This document shows positions 1 to 10,300 of a stretch of DNA of 64,000 nucleotides, in pieces. This DNA is from Gemmatimonadaceae bacterium (GTDB taxonomy: Bacteria > Gemmatimonadota > Gemmatimonadetes > Gemmatimonadales > Gemmatimonadaceae). The notes beneath the pieces are model-generated. The model searched no databases. It saw nothing but the letters and a program-made list of their open reading frames with translations, and was not told where the DNA came from. The stretch covers positions 62,001 through 126,000 of the forward strand of contig JADLCY010000008.1 of assembly GCA_020846935.1 (NCBI GenBank), given 5' to 3'. A program made the position numbers and the translations under genes. Position 1 is the stretch's first letter, and every line of letters starts with the position of its first letter.

Positions 1-223
1 TGAGCAACAACGCGTAGTACAGCTCCGCGAGGTCGTCCTCCCCGAGCCCGGCTTCGCGGCCGAGCCTCATGCCGATCACGCAGGAACGCACGGAGTGCCC
101 GAGCGGCTGCCCCTCGGTCAGGTCGAGCGCGCGCGAGAGCGACGCGAGCACCTCCGAGACGGGAACAGCCTGGTCGCCAGCATGGGGAACGGCCGGTGTG
201 GACGGCTGAGTGGCGTCGGGCAT
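1..223 (-). CDS. HD-domain phosphohydrolase, N-terminus only
   Basis: The reading frame runs off the left edge and gives the first 74 residues. An ATG at 223 opens MPDATQPSTPAVPHAG, followed by VSEVLASLSRALDLTEGQP and GHSVRSCVIGMRLG. This is the N-terminal helical segment typical of HD or HD-GYP output proteins, where the His of GHSVR begins the metal site and a kdaG-type motif should follow beyond the edge. HD-GYP proteins hydrolyse cyclic di-GMP, but the GYP and HD residues are outside the window, so the enzymatic class is inferred. It is transcribed away from the GMC operon and shares the 420-base intergenic region with it. No frameshift is seen in the visible part. Confidence 0.75.
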   Translation of the reverse strand, partial: MPDATQPSTPAVPHAGDQAVPVSEVLASLSRALDLTEGQPLGHSVRSCVIGMRLGREAGLGEDDLAELYYALLL

Positions 224-643
224 CGAGAACGTGGCGGGAAGGCCCCGAGGGGGACCGAAGCAGGGACGACCGCGTTGGCCGGCCCGACACCCGCGACATG
301 ACAGAGTTCGTCGAGATCGTGAGGGTCGCCGGTCATTCCGTCGCGCCGCACGGCCCTCGGCCTGTCAGACCGGCCAACGTGACCGGCGCGCCGCGCGAGC
401 GCGCACGCGTGTTCGTGTGCCTGGCACACCGTGGGTGTCCGCGTCGCACCTTCAGTTCAGAGCAGATGCGTCAGGCGCCACACCCGCAGGCCTGCGTGTC
501 GCACGCATGCGCATGATGAGCACCGGGTGCGAGTCCGCAACCCGGGGCGTCGGCGCTGGTTGCTGGCCGTGTTGGCCGACCGTACGTTCCCGCCGCACGC
601 GACCCGGCGAACCGCGGACAACCATGGGCGCGCGCAGGGCAAC
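224..643. other. Intergenic region between divergent genes
   Basis: About 420 bases separate the leftward HD gene from the rightward subunit-3-like gene. Open frames here have no recognisable protein similarity and are rich in Arg, as expected for noncoding GC-rich DNA. Promoters for both directions must lie here, but I see no convincing -35/-10 pair. Small palindromes such as CGCGCGCCGCGCGAGCGCG near 386-404 are within what this base composition produces. Confidence 0.5.
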
Positions 644-1132
644 GTGTCAGCTGCTGCGATCCTCGAGCCGGTACGCGCCACGTTCCGAGCGGTGGCGTCC
701 ACGGTGATACCGGAAGTTTCGGCGCTCGACCACGAGGGCTGGTCGGCCCTCGAGGCCGCGGTGGAGCGCGCCCTCGCCAAACGCCCCGAAGCAATGCGCC
801 GGCAACTGCTGACTCTGTTGCGGCTCATCGAGTACCTGCCGGTCGCGCGTCCGTTCGGGCGCTTCTCCCATCTCCGCGAGGACCGTCGGCTGGTGGTGTT
901 GCGACGACTGGAGCGGTCACCGCTGCCGCTCATGCGACGCGGAATCTGGGGATTGCGCACGCTCGTCATGCTCGGCTACTACACGCAGCCCGCCATCCAG
1001 GACGCACTCGGCTATCGAGCGCACCGGGACGGATGGGCCGCACGCCGGCGCCTGGCGCCGATCGAGTCGCGCGGCGTACCGCCGATCACGCTGGACATGC
1101 CGGCGGTGCCTGACACGTCGACGACCACGTGA
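644..1132 (+). CDS. Gluconate 2-dehydrogenase subunit 3-like protein
   Basis: This 162-residue protein precedes, and overlaps by 4 bases (GTGA), a GMC oxidoreductase gene. That arrangement and the helical composition (ILEPVRATFRAVASTVIPE, RRQLLTLLRLIEYLP, GYYTQPAIQDALGY) match the small subunit-3 family that accompanies membrane-linked GMC dehydrogenases and is thought to stabilise or export the large subunit. The frame is open from 431, but the upstream part is Arg/His-rich and unlike protein, so I chose the GTG at 644, just before the conserved start. No Tat or Sec signal is visible, unlike the second such protein in this window. The role in electron transfer is inferred from family and context. 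Confidence 0.72.
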   Translation: MSAAAILEPVRATFRAVASTVIPEVSALDHEGWSALEAAVERALAKRPEAMRRQLLTLLRLIEYLPVARPFGRFSHLREDRRLVVLRRLERSPLPLMRRGIWGLRTLVMLGYYTQPAIQDALGYRAHRDGWAARRRLAPIESRGVPPITLDMPAVPDTSTTT

Positions 1133-2670
1133 TCGACCGCGCCTGCGACATCATCGTCGTCGGCTCGGGCGCCGGAGGTGGCGCCGTCGCGGCGTCGCTG
1201 GCACCGATGGTGGCCCAGGGTGTTCGCGTGCTGGTGCTCGAGCAGGGCCCGCGGCTCGACGACCATGAATACACGGGCCGCGAAGAGGAGATGGCCGATG
1301 TCCTCTATGAAGATGGCGGCGGCTTTCTCACGGCCGACGGCAGCATGACCCTCGCGTTCGGGCGGCTCTACGGCGGATCGACGGTGGTGTACACCGGCAC
1401 GTCGCTCATTGCGCCCGATCGCGTCATCCGCGGGTGGTGCGTGCCGGGCCTCGACCAAGCCGACCTGCAGCGTCGCAGCGAGAAGTACATGGCGCAGAAC
1501 CACGTGCACTACCTGCCGCGCGTGCTGCTCAACGAGAACAACAAGCTGTTCTTCAATGGCTGCTATCGGCTCGGATTCCGGGCCGAGCAGTTTCCGCTCA
1601 ACGTGAACGGGTGTCAGGGCTCGTCGCTCTGCAACCTGGGGTGCCCTAACGGCGCAAAGATGGGCACGCACCGCGTACAGCTGCCGGCCGCCGAGCGCCT
1701 GGGCGTCGAGGTCGTGACGCGTGCCGAGGTCCTGCGGCTGGAGCAGCGGGTGGCGGTCGTGCGCGTCCATGACAAGCCGCCAGGGGGCAAGGGCCGGCCC
1801 TCGGAGTGGGCGCCGGGCGAATACCGCGTGTCGGCTCGCCTCATCGTCGCGGCCGGAGGAGCCATCGGTACGAGCGCGCTGTTGCTGCGCTCACCGGTCA
1901 CGCAGCGCGTTCCCGGGCTCGGCGAAAGCTTCACGTGCCACCCGGCGCACATCCTGGTCGCCGAACACGATCGCGAGATCACCAACGACGTGGGCCACCC
2001 CAAGAGCTACTACCTCGATCGTGCCATCGAAGAGGGCTTCGTTCTCGAAACGTGCATGTACTTTCCCTTCACCACGGCCAAGAACCTCACCGGCTTTGGT
2101 CCGGAGCACAGCGCGCTGATGCGCGCGTATCGACGGTTGCAGATGGTTCTGGTCCTCGCCTGCGACAAGGCCGTGCCGGGGAATCGCGTCACGGTCGATC
2201 GGCACGGAAAGCCGGTGGTGCACTACACCTTCACGGATGCCGTCGTGAAGTCGATGGTCGCGGCGACGCGCACGTCGGCGCGCATCTTCTTTTCCGCCGG
2301 CGCACGGCGCGTCCACGCGCCGTCGGCCGATCCCCCGCTGATCGATCGCGCCGACGCCTATCGCGTCGATGACCTCGTGACCGCCGAGCACTTCCTCACT
2401 GGGCGCCTGTCGATCTCGGCGGCGCACCTGATGGGCGGGTGCGGCATGGGCGCCGAAGGGGCCGGTGTCACCGATTCGCGCGGACGAGTCTACGGCGTGC
2501 CGTGGCTCAGGGTCGCCGACAGCGCGCTCTTTCCCGATGCGCTGCAGATCAATCCCTATTTGACCGTCATGGCGCTGGCCGATCGCGTGGCCGAGGGCAT
2601 TCGCGAGGACTGGCCACGCCTCGCGGCGCCGGCGACCGATTCGACTCGAGCGTCGGCCCGGGACCCCTAA
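1129..2670 (+). CDS. GMC family FAD-dependent oxidoreductase
   Basis: A 513-residue GMC oxidoreductase that probably oxidises a sugar or alcohol and passes electrons to a membrane carrier. Residues 7-20 hold the dinucleotide motif IIVVGSGAGGGAVA and the GMC C-terminal signature is present around SALFPDALQINPYLTVMAL with the active-site region HLMGGCGMG before it. Residues about 162-172 contain a Cys cluster, CQGSSLCNLGC, resembling the iron-sulfur-binding stretch of FAD glucose dehydrogenases. The GTG start overlaps the upstream subunit-3 stop by 4 bases, which implies translational coupling. No signal peptide is seen, so export, if any, would depend on the partner. Substrate cannot be told from sequence. 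Confidence 0.9.
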   Translation: MIDRACDIIVVGSGAGGGAVAASLAPMVAQGVRVLVLEQGPRLDDHEYTGREEEMADVLYEDGGGFLTADGSMTLAFGRLYGGSTVVYTGTSLIAPDRVIRGWCVPGLDQADLQRRSEKYMAQNHVHYLPRVLLNENNKLFFNGCYRLGFRAEQFPLNVNGCQGSSLCNLGCPNGAKMGTHRVQLPAAERLGVEVVTRAEVLRLEQRVAVVRVHDKPPGGKGRPSEWAPGEYRVSARLIVAAGGAIGTSALLLRSPVTQRVPGLGESFTCHPAHILVAEHDREITNDVGHPKSYYLDRAIEEGFVLETCMYFPFTTAKNLTGFGPEHSALMRAYRRLQMVLVLACDKAVPGNRVTVDRHGKPVVHYTFTDAVVKSMVAATRTSARIFFSAGARRVHAPSADPPLIDRADAYRVDDLVTAEHFLTGRLSISAAHLMGGCGMGAEGAGVTDSRGRVYGVPWLRVADSALFPDALQINPYLTVMALADRVAEGIREDWPRLAAPATDSTRASARDP

Positions 2671-3176
2671 CTCGTGGGTGGAGCGATGTCGCTGTTGTTG
2701 ATGTCGCGCAAGATCTTCCATGAGCCGTCGGCCTGCCGGTGCCAGACCGTCAGGTACTTGCCCTTGTCGGGCGCGGGCTTGCCGCCCTTGGGGGTGAGCG
2801 TCCACGAGAAGGTGCCCGACTCGATCGCGTAGTCGCCGGTGACGATCACGTCGGCGGTGGTCACGTTCATGTCGGAGATCTTCGCGGTGGAGAGCATGCC
2901 GATGATGCCCTGCTCGATCGCTGCTCTCCCCGCCATCCCTGGCGCTCCCGGCATCATCACCATGGCTCCGTCTTCATAGTGCGCCAGGATCCCCATGGCG
3001 CGTGCGCTGTCGCCCGATGACATGGCAGCGGTGTTCTCGGCATTGATGGCGTCTATCGCCGCCCGAACCGCTGTGGGGTCGGGTGCGGTGGCGGCCGGAG
3101 CCTCGGTCTCTTCCTGGGGCGCAGCGCATGCGACGAGCGCGAAGACCAGCAGACTGCCGAACGGGAAGGCACGCAT
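2667..3176 (-). CDS. DUF4440 / SnoaL-like lipoprotein
   Basis: A 169-residue exported protein. The N-terminus MRAFPFGSLLVFALVACAA carries a lipobox with Cys17. The rest matches the NTF2-like DUF4440 fold: a helical start (DPTAVRAAIDAINAENTAAM), the central GRAAIEQGI segment and the closing strand pair YLTVWHRQADGSWKILRDI. Many such proteins are of unknown function and some bind small ligands. The frame extends 25 codons further upstream, but the lipoprotein signal fixes the start at 3176. It converges on the GMC gene with a 4-base overlap of stop codons. Confidence 0.82.
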   Translation of the reverse strand: MRAFPFGSLLVFALVACAAPQEETEAPAATAPDPTAVRAAIDAINAENTAAMSSGDSARAMGILAHYEDGAMVMMPGAPGMAGRAAIEQGIIGMLSTAKISDMNVTTADVIVTGDYAIESGTFSWTLTPKGGKPAPDKGKYLTVWHRQADGSWKILRDINNSDIAPPTS

Positions 3177-3491
3177 GGGGCTCTCCGGTGTCACGCTGAG
3201 GAGCGTCCGGGCCGGCGCGACGCAGCGCCGGGCGCCAACAGTTGGTTGCATGAGACTGCGTATCGCTGCGCGGCGCTGTCAAGCCGGATGCGCCGAAGAA
3301 CGCCCGCCTCGCCCCGTGCCGACGTGCCTGGTGTGCGGGGCATCGGCAATGCGCCGGCCCTATCCGAGGTTGCTTCATGAGATGTTCACGAACCCCGGGG
3401 GGGAGATCGCGGGGTTGGTGGGGGACATGGCGCATCCGCTCGCCGGTGCGTATCTGGAGGGGTCCGCCACCGCCCTCGCCCGGAGTGAACC
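3177..3491. other. Intergenic region, divergent promoters
   Basis: This 315-base gap lies between the leftward DUF4440 lipoprotein and the rightward Asp-box propeller. I see no coding sequence and no clear promoter hexamers. A run of G at 3398-3404 follows the sequence TTCACGAACCCC. Both neighbouring genes must be transcribed from here. Confidence 0.4.
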
Positions 3492-6431
3492 ATGTCCTGC
3501 CGGATCTCCGCCCTGCTGTGCCTCAGCCTGCTTCTGGCCACCGACGCCCAGGGCCAGGGCAGCTCGGCCACCACACCCCGACCACAGCTCAACGCCACCG
3601 ACGATCCGCTGCTGCGTGGCTTTAGATGGCGATCGATCGGCCCCACGGGGCAAGGGGGCCGCGTCAACGACATCGCCGTGGCCGAAGGGAGGCCCTCTAC
3701 CTTCTATGTAGGCTTTGCCACCGGCGGCCTGTGGAAGACGACGAACATGGGCACGACGTTCACGCCCGTCTTCGACACGTTCAGCACGCACTCGGTCGGC
3801 GACGTCGCGCTGGCGCCGTCCAACCCCGACGTGGTGTACGTCGGCACCGGCGAGCCAAACAATCGACAGAGTTCGTCGTTCGGCGACGGGATGTTCAGGA
3901 GCACTGACGGCGGCGCGACGTTCTCGCCCATCGGCCTGCGTGAGACGCAGTCGATCGCCCGCGTGGTCGTACATCCGCGTGACCCGAATACGGTGTGGGT
4001 CGCCGCGGTGGGCCGGCTCTTCGGGCCAAACCCGGAACGCGGCGTGTTCAAGACCACGGACGGCGGCCGCACCTGGAGCAAGGTGCTCTACGTCGACGAG
4101 CACACCGGTGCCACGGATCTCGTCATCCACCCACGTGACCCCAACACGCTGCTCGCGGCCACATACACGCGCCGGCGGACGTCATGGGGCTTCGCTTCCG
4201 GAAGCGCGGGCACCGGCATCTGGAAGAGCACCAACGGCGGACAGACCTGGTCGCGGGTGTCCGGCAACGGGCTCCCGGCCGGCGTGATGGGACGCATCGG
4301 ACTCGACTGGTCACGTTCGAACCCCGGCGTTGTGTACGCACAAATCGAGGTGGGGCCGAGCGCCGAACCCATCCAGTCGGGCGCCCGCGCGGCGGGGGGA
4401 CAGGGGAGTGGCGCTCAGGGCGGCGGTGGCGGCGGCGGATTCGGCCAGCAGAACCAGCCGCCTGACGATCGCGTGAGCGGAATCTGGCGCTCGAACGATG
4501 GCGGGCGCTCCTGGCAGTTTCGCTCGAACGAGAACCAGCGTCCCATGTACTACTCGCAGATTCGCGTCGACCCGAACAACGAGGACGTCGTGTACGTGGG
4601 CGGCGTGAACGCGGCCAAGTCCACCGATGGCGCAAAGACGTTCCGCCAGCTCACCGGGTACGGACACGTCGATCATCACGCCATCTGGATCGATCCGCAG
4701 AACAGCGAACACGTGATCTACGGGAACGACGGTTCGGTCGACGTGTCGTGGGATGGCGGCACGACCTGGGAGTCCATCCGACATTGGGCGGTTGGTCAGC
4801 CCTACCATGCGTCGGTGGACATGAAGCGCCCCTACACCGTTTGCACCGGCCTCCAGGACAACGGCTCATGGTGCGGACCCTCGTCCGTGCGCTCGGGCCC
4901 CATCCTCGGCCAGGACTGGTTCCGCGTAGGCGGCGGTGACGGGTTCTACAGCCAGATCGATCCCACCGATCCGAACATCCTGTACACCGAGTCGCAGAAC
5001 GGGAACGTGAACCGACTCGACCTGCGCCAGGGCACATCGGTGAGCATTCGTCCCCGCGCACCACAGCGCGGGCCCGACGGGGGCGCCAACTTCGGTGCAG
5101 GAGGGCCCAACGTGTTCCCCACACCGGAGCCTGGAACCGTGTTCCGCTTCAACTGGAACATGCCCATCCAGATCTCGCCACACGACGCCAACACCATCCT
5201 CACCGGGGCAAACCGACTCTTCATCTCCAGGGACCGCGGCGCCACGTGGTTCATGAGCGGCGAACTCACGAAGGCGGTGAATCGCGACGATCGCGAGATC
5301 CTCGGGATGAAGGGCTCTCTGCCGTCCTGCAACCGCCAGCGCGTCGGTACGTGCATCAACTCCAAGAACGACGGCGTCACCTTCTACGGCACGATCATCG
5401 CCGTCGGACAGTCGCACATCTCGCCGGACGTCATCTGGGTCGGGTCCGATGACGGGAACGTTCAGGTGTCACGGGACGGAGGGCGCACCTTCACCGAAGT
5501 CGGCAAGAACATCCCCGGCGGTACCCGCGAGTACTACGTCTCACGGGTCGAGCCTTCATACTTTGATCTCGGCACGGCCTACGTCTCGCTCGACGGTCAC
5601 CGGCACGATGACCTCCGGCCGTACGTGTACGTCACGCGCGACTACGGCGCGACGTGGTCCGCGATCACCGGGGATCTCCCGGGCTTTGGCAACGTGAACT
5701 CGGTCCGTCAGGATCCCCGCAACCCCAACCTGCTGTATGCCGCGACGGAGTTCGGCTTCTTCACGTCGCTCGATGAAGGCAGGACATGGAAGCGATTCAT
5801 GACGAACCTGCCCGTGGTGCGCGTGGATGACGTGATCGTGCATCCGCGGGACAACGACCTCGTGCTGTCCACGCACGGACGAAGCGTGTGGATCATGGAC
5901 GACGTCACGGCGCTGCAGCAGCTCACGCCCGCCGCCATGCAGCAGGACGTGATGCTCTTCGAACCGCGCAACGCGGTGGCCTGGAAGCAGGACATCCGAT
6001 TGCGGCGCTCGGTGACGGGCCAGAAGAACTTCGAGGGCGACAACGCCCCGACGGGCACCGCCATCGCCTACTATCTGAAGGCGCCGGTCACGGGTGAGGT
6101 CAAGGTCACGATCCGCGACCTCGGCACCGGTGATTTCGCGCGGACCATCGACGGCCCCAGGGAGGCGGGCCTGCATCGGGTGCAATGGAACCTGTGCTCC
6201 GATCTGCGCCAGGTGCCGCCGGGACAGGGCGGCGGATTCGGTGGCGGCGGTGGCGGCGGCAACCCGTGTGCCCAGGGTGGCGGCGGTGGTGGTGGGGGCG
6301 GAGGCGGTCAGGCCGGCGGTGCTCGCATTGGACGTGTCGCCGCGCCAGGTGCTTATCTCGTGACGCTGACCGTCAACGGCCGGGAGTACACGAAGACGGT
6401 GACGGTGCTCGAAGACGTGTGGATGCCGTAG
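3492..6431 (+). CDS. Exported sortilin/BNR-type Asp-box beta-propeller protein
   Basis: A 979-residue exported protein with signal peptide MSCRISALLCLSLLLATDAQG. It contains many Asp-box (BNR) repeats, S/T-x-D-x-G-x-T-W/F, for example STDGGATF, TTDGGRTWSKV, STNGGQTWSRV, SNDGGRSWQF, SRDGGRTFTEV, TRDYGATWSAI and SLDEGRTWKRF, which build one or two beta-propellers like the sortilin/VPS10 and xyloglucanase families. A C-terminal all-beta part (about 810-979) ends in GAYLVTLTVNGREYTKTVTVLED, like a secretion or carbohydrate-binding module. Gly-rich stretches interrupt the protein near residues 300-320 and 910-940. Proteins of this type are often called glycosyl hydrolases, but no catalytic residues are evident, so the ligand is unknown. 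Confidence 0.85.
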   Translation: MSCRISALLCLSLLLATDAQGQGSSATTPRPQLNATDDPLLRGFRWRSIGPTGQGGRVNDIAVAEGRPSTFYVGFATGGLWKTTNMGTTFTPVFDTFSTHSVGDVALAPSNPDVVYVGTGEPNNRQSSSFGDGMFRSTDGGATFSPIGLRETQSIARVVVHPRDPNTVWVAAVGRLFGPNPERGVFKTTDGGRTWSKVLYVDEHTGATDLVIHPRDPNTLLAATYTRRRTSWGFASGSAGTGIWKSTNGGQTWSRVSGNGLPAGVMGRIGLDWSRSNPGVVYAQIEVGPSAEPIQSGARAAGGQGSGAQGGGGGGGFGQQNQPPDDRVSGIWRSNDGGRSWQFRSNENQRPMYYSQIRVDPNNEDVVYVGGVNAAKSTDGAKTFRQLTGYGHVDHHAIWIDPQNSEHVIYGNDGSVDVSWDGGTTWESIRHWAVGQPYHASVDMKRPYTVCTGLQDNGSWCGPSSVRSGPILGQDWFRVGGGDGFYSQIDPTDPNILYTESQNGNVNRLDLRQGTSVSIRPRAPQRGPDGGANFGAGGPNVFPTPEPGTVFRFNWNMPIQISPHDANTILTGANRLFISRDRGATWFMSGELTKAVNRDDREILGMKGSLPSCNRQRVGTCINSKNDGVTFYGTIIAVGQSHISPDVIWVGSDDGNVQVSRDGGRTFTEVGKNIPGGTREYYVSRVEPSYFDLGTAYVSLDGHRHDDLRPYVYVTRDYGATWSAITGDLPGFGNVNSVRQDPRNPNLLYAATEFGFFTSLDEGRTWKRFMTNLPVVRVDDVIVHPRDNDLVLSTHGRSVWIMDDVTALQQLTPAAMQQDVMLFEPRNAVAWKQDIRLRRSVTGQKNFEGDNAPTGTAIAYYLKAPVTGEVKVTIRDLGTGDFARTIDGPREAGLHRVQWNLCSDLRQVPPGQGGGFGGGGGGGNPCAQGGGGGGGGGGGQAGGARIGRVAAPGAYLVTLTVNGREYTKTVTVLEDVWMP

Positions 6432-6596
6432 AACGACTGCTGGCGTGGTGAGGCACCAGCGCGTCCGCACTCGCAGGCCCGTGCCGGTGCGTGTCGGTGC
6501 TGCCCGCACTCGTATGCGGTGGAATCTCCGTTCGCCGTGCAGCACGGATTCGACCAGTGGAAGGGTTCGCCGCCGAATAGCGGCGGGAGATGTGCG

Positions 6597-6644
6597 AAGG
6601 GTCCGGGTCGCGCCCTGACGCGACCCGGACCCTTCCTTTCCTGA
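6597..6644 (+). terminator. Strong intrinsic terminator
   Basis: A perfect 16-base inverted repeat (6597-6612 and 6619-6634, AAGGGTCCGGGTCGCG with loop CCCTGA) is followed by TTCCTTTCC. It lies 166 bases after the propeller stop and is the natural end of that transcript. The pyrimidine tract is only partly T. Confidence 0.8.
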
Positions 6645-6820
6645 ACCGGTTGGCGCGGGGCGCCGGTCCGTCAGCGGTGTGTTGCCCTAGCGGGCGGCAG
6701 CGATCCGCGCCGTTCCTGGGTCATGAGACAATGGATCACCTCCTCGCAAGCGGGTGGACGTGAGGGCTACCCTTGCATCGGGAACCATAGCGCGTGACGT
6801 CGGCAACCGGAATTGCCGCA

Positions 6821-7222
6821 TCACGGAAGCGGCGTGATCGGCACGGCGCTCTGCTGCCGATGCGCCGAGAAATCGCCAATGGGCGGTGTGCCGGCGTCGA
6901 GCGCCGGCGCCGCGGCGGGACTCGCCAGCGCGTTCCGCCGCGGGCGCAGCAGCATCCAGCCCGACCACAACAAGAGCGGCGGAATCGTGATCCACCCAAA
7001 CACTGCGGAGAGCGGAATGGCGCTCATCCACGTGGTCGCACCGCCCTGCATGATGGTCAGGGTCAACGTGCCGTCATCCACCCCGGCGCTCACGCTCCCA
7101 CGTGACAGCTGCATCAGGATCGTCGCGGGCTTCCAGAGCGCCAGGGCACCGAGCGCGGTCCAGTAGCCAAGCCACGAACCGAGCAGGTGGCGGGGAGTCA
7201 GCCGTCCAATCCAGTTGGTCAT
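6821..7222 (-). CDS. Hypothetical two-segment membrane protein
   Basis: A 133-residue protein I cannot assign to a family. It starts MTNWIGRLTPRHLLGSW at 7222, where TGGAGGACCC just upstream gives a good ribosome binding site; an upstream in-frame ATG at 7264 is less likely. Two hydrophobic segments are visible, LGYWTALGALALW (about 17-30) and AIPLSAVFGWITIPPLLLW (about 67-87), separated by a polar loop. The C-terminal 45 residues are polar and rich in Ala and Pro. It stands alone between two rightward exported-protein genes. Confidence 0.65.
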   Translation of the reverse strand: MTNWIGRLTPRHLLGSWLGYWTALGALALWKPATILMQLSRGSVSAGVDDGTLTLTIMQGGATTWMSAIPLSAVFGWITIPPLLLWSGWMLLRPRRNALASPAAAPALDAGTPPIGDFSAHRQQSAVPITPLP

Positions 7223-7392
7223 GGGTCCTCCATGGGGCCGCACCGCGTGCCGCCGCGGCGTCACTCATCATACCACTTCACGCGGCCTGAGGTTCATCGG
7301 CGCGTTGCGTGCCTCGTGGCGGGGGGCGAGGTTGACGGCCAGCGCCGTCACCGCGCACGACGCACCCTCCTGCCCACCGGCACCACCGCCCG

Positions 7393-10300
7393 ATGACCCG
7401 ACACCTTTTCATCGCCTCCTCGGCCCTCGCCCTCTCCCTCACGTCCCCGGCCAGCGCGCAGGGCACCCTGCTCCTGCGCCAGCCCACGGTGAGTGCGCGT
7501 CATATCGCCTTTGCGTACGCAGGGAACATCTGGGTGGTGGACCGCGGCGGCGGTCAGGCGCGTCGCCTCACGTCGTTCCAGGGCGGATCTTCAGACCCGC
7601 GGCTTTCGCCCGATGGCCAGTGGGTTGCCTTCACTGGAACCTACGCAGGAAATGCAGATGTGTACGTGGTCGCGGTGGATGGCGGCGAGCCGGCGCGCCT
7701 CACCTGGCATCCGGGCAATGACGCCGTCACCGGCTGGACGGCCGATGGCAAGCGCGTCGTGTTTGCCAGCGGGCGGGCGAGTCACGCGCCGAACGCCGTG
7801 CCGCGCTTCTGGACCGTGGCCACCACGGGCGGGTTCGAGCAGCCGATGGCGCTGCCTCGCGCGTTTCAGGGTCAGGTGAGTCCCGACGGCGGGCGCATCG
7901 CCTATCGCATGGCGTCGTCCTGGGACGATGAACGGCGCAACTACCGCGGCGGACAGAACAAGCCCATCTGGGTGGTCAACCTCGCGAACTGGGCGACCGA
8001 TACCATTCCGCGCCCGATCAACTCCAAGGAGATCGAGCCGGTGTGGCTGGGTGATGACGTGTACTTCATTTCGGATCGCGACGGGGTCCAGAACGTCTGG
8101 CGCTATGGCTCGCGCTCCAGGCAACTCACGCAAGTCACGAAGTTCCGCGACTTCGACGTGAAGACGCTGGGTTCCGGCGGCGGCGCCGTGGTCTTCGAGC
8201 AGGCCGGTCGCATCCACCTGCTCGATCCGGCGTCAGGAACGAGCCGTGCGGTTCCGATCACCGTGACGGGAGACTTTCCCTGGATCATGCCGCAATGGAA
8301 GGACGTGACGGCACGCGTCTCCAACCTCGCGCTTTCGCCCACCGGGCGACGTGCGCTGGTCGAGGCGCGCGGCGAGATCTTCACCATCCCCGCCGAGAAG
8401 GGCGACGTGCGCAACCTCACGCACACGAGCGGCGCCGCGGAACGCATGCCGACGTGGAGCCCCGATGGGCAGTCGATCGCGTGGTTCTCCGACGTGTCGG
8501 GCGAATACCAGCTCGTGGTCGCGTCGCAGGACGGCATGACGTCGCGGTCGATCGCGCTTCCGTCCATGAGCTTCCCGTACTCGCCATCATGGTCGCCCGA
8601 CTCGAAGAAGCTCCTGTTCACAGACACGCATCTCAGGCTCTGGGTCGTGGACGTTACCTCGGGGACGGCACGCCAGTTCGACGGCGACCCGTTCATGGTA
8701 CCGGAGCGTTCGATGAATCCGGTGTGGAGCCCCGACTCCCGATGGATTGCGTTCGCCCGACGCTTGCCGACCTACTATCGCGTGATCGTGGTGATGAACG
8801 CCGAGACCGGTGAGCAGAAGCAGATCACCGACGGGCTGGCCGATGCCACGTGGCCGGCCTGGGACGCCAACGGCAAGTACCTGTGGTTCCTCGCGAGCAC
8901 CGACTTTGCGCTGCGCTCGCAGTGGCTCGACATGACAAACTACGAACGGCCGCGCACCAACGCGCTCTACGTCGCGGTGCTCAAGGCCGGCGAGCCGACA
9001 CCGTTCACGCCGGAGAGTGACGACGAACCGTTGGGCGGCGCCGGCCGTCCACCGACACCAGGCGGTGCCCAGGCAACCGACGCGGCCCAGTCCGCGGCGC
9101 CGCGGTCCGTGGCGGTCGCGATCGACTTTGACGGGTTGGCGCGGCGGACCATCGCCGTGCCCGGCATCTCCGCGCGCGACTACGCGCAGCTCAGGGCCGG
9201 ATCTGCGGGGACCGTCTTCTTCACGGAGAACGTCGCGGCGTCTGGCACGGGCGGCGGTCCCGGAGGGGCACCGCTGCACCGCTACGTGCTGCGCGAGCGT
9301 CGCGCCATGACGTTTGCTAACGGCGTACAGCAGTACACCGTCAGCGCCGACGGCCGCAAGCTGCTGTACCGGACCGGTGGACCACAGGCCGCCCTCTACC
9401 TCGTGGATGCCGGCGCTCCCTCGGCGCCGGCCGCGAACAGCGGCCGGCTCAACGCGACGCTCCGCATGTGGTGGGATGGCAAGGCGGAGTTTGCGCAGAT
9501 CTTCGAGGAAGCGCGCCGCAAGGTGCGGGACTACTTCTATGTGCCGAACCTGCACGGGACTGACTGGCCAAAGGTGGTCGCCCAGTACAAGCCCTTCCTC
9601 GCCCACGTGGTGCACCGCGAGGACCTGAACTACCTCCTCGACTGGATGGAGGGCGAGACGGCGGTCGGGCACTCGTACGTACGTGGCGGGGACATGCCCG
9701 CCGTTCCTGACGCCAACGGCGGCCTGCTGGGAGCCGACCTCGCTATCGAGAACGGTCGCTATCGCATCACGCGCATCTACGACTCCGAAAGCTGGAACCC
9801 GGAGTTGCGCGCCCCGCTGGACGCGCCGGGAATCGACGTCCGTGCGGGAGAGTACCTGCTCGCCGTAAACGGACAGGAGCTCCAGGGTTCGGACAACGTC
9901 TATCGGTTGCTCGACGGCACGGCGAACCGACAGACGATCATCACGGTGAATTCGCGCCCGACGCTTGAAGGCGCGCGTCGAGTCACGGTGGTGCCGGTGG
10001 CGAACGAGCAGGGACTCCGGACCCGCGCCTGGGTCGAAGGCAACCGGCGGCTCGTCGACTCGCTCTCCGGCGGAAAGCTCGCCTACCTGCATCTCCCCAA
10101 CACCGGACAGGGGGGCTACGCCTCGTTCAACCGCTACTACTTCGCGCAACAGGACAAGCTTGGCGCCGTCGTGGACGAACGATACAACGGCGGTGGCTCC
10201 GCGGCCGACTACATCATCGAACTCCTGAGCCGCGACTTTGACGGATACTTCAACAACCCGGTGGGGGATCGGCGGCCCTTTACGTCGCCCTCGGCCGGGA

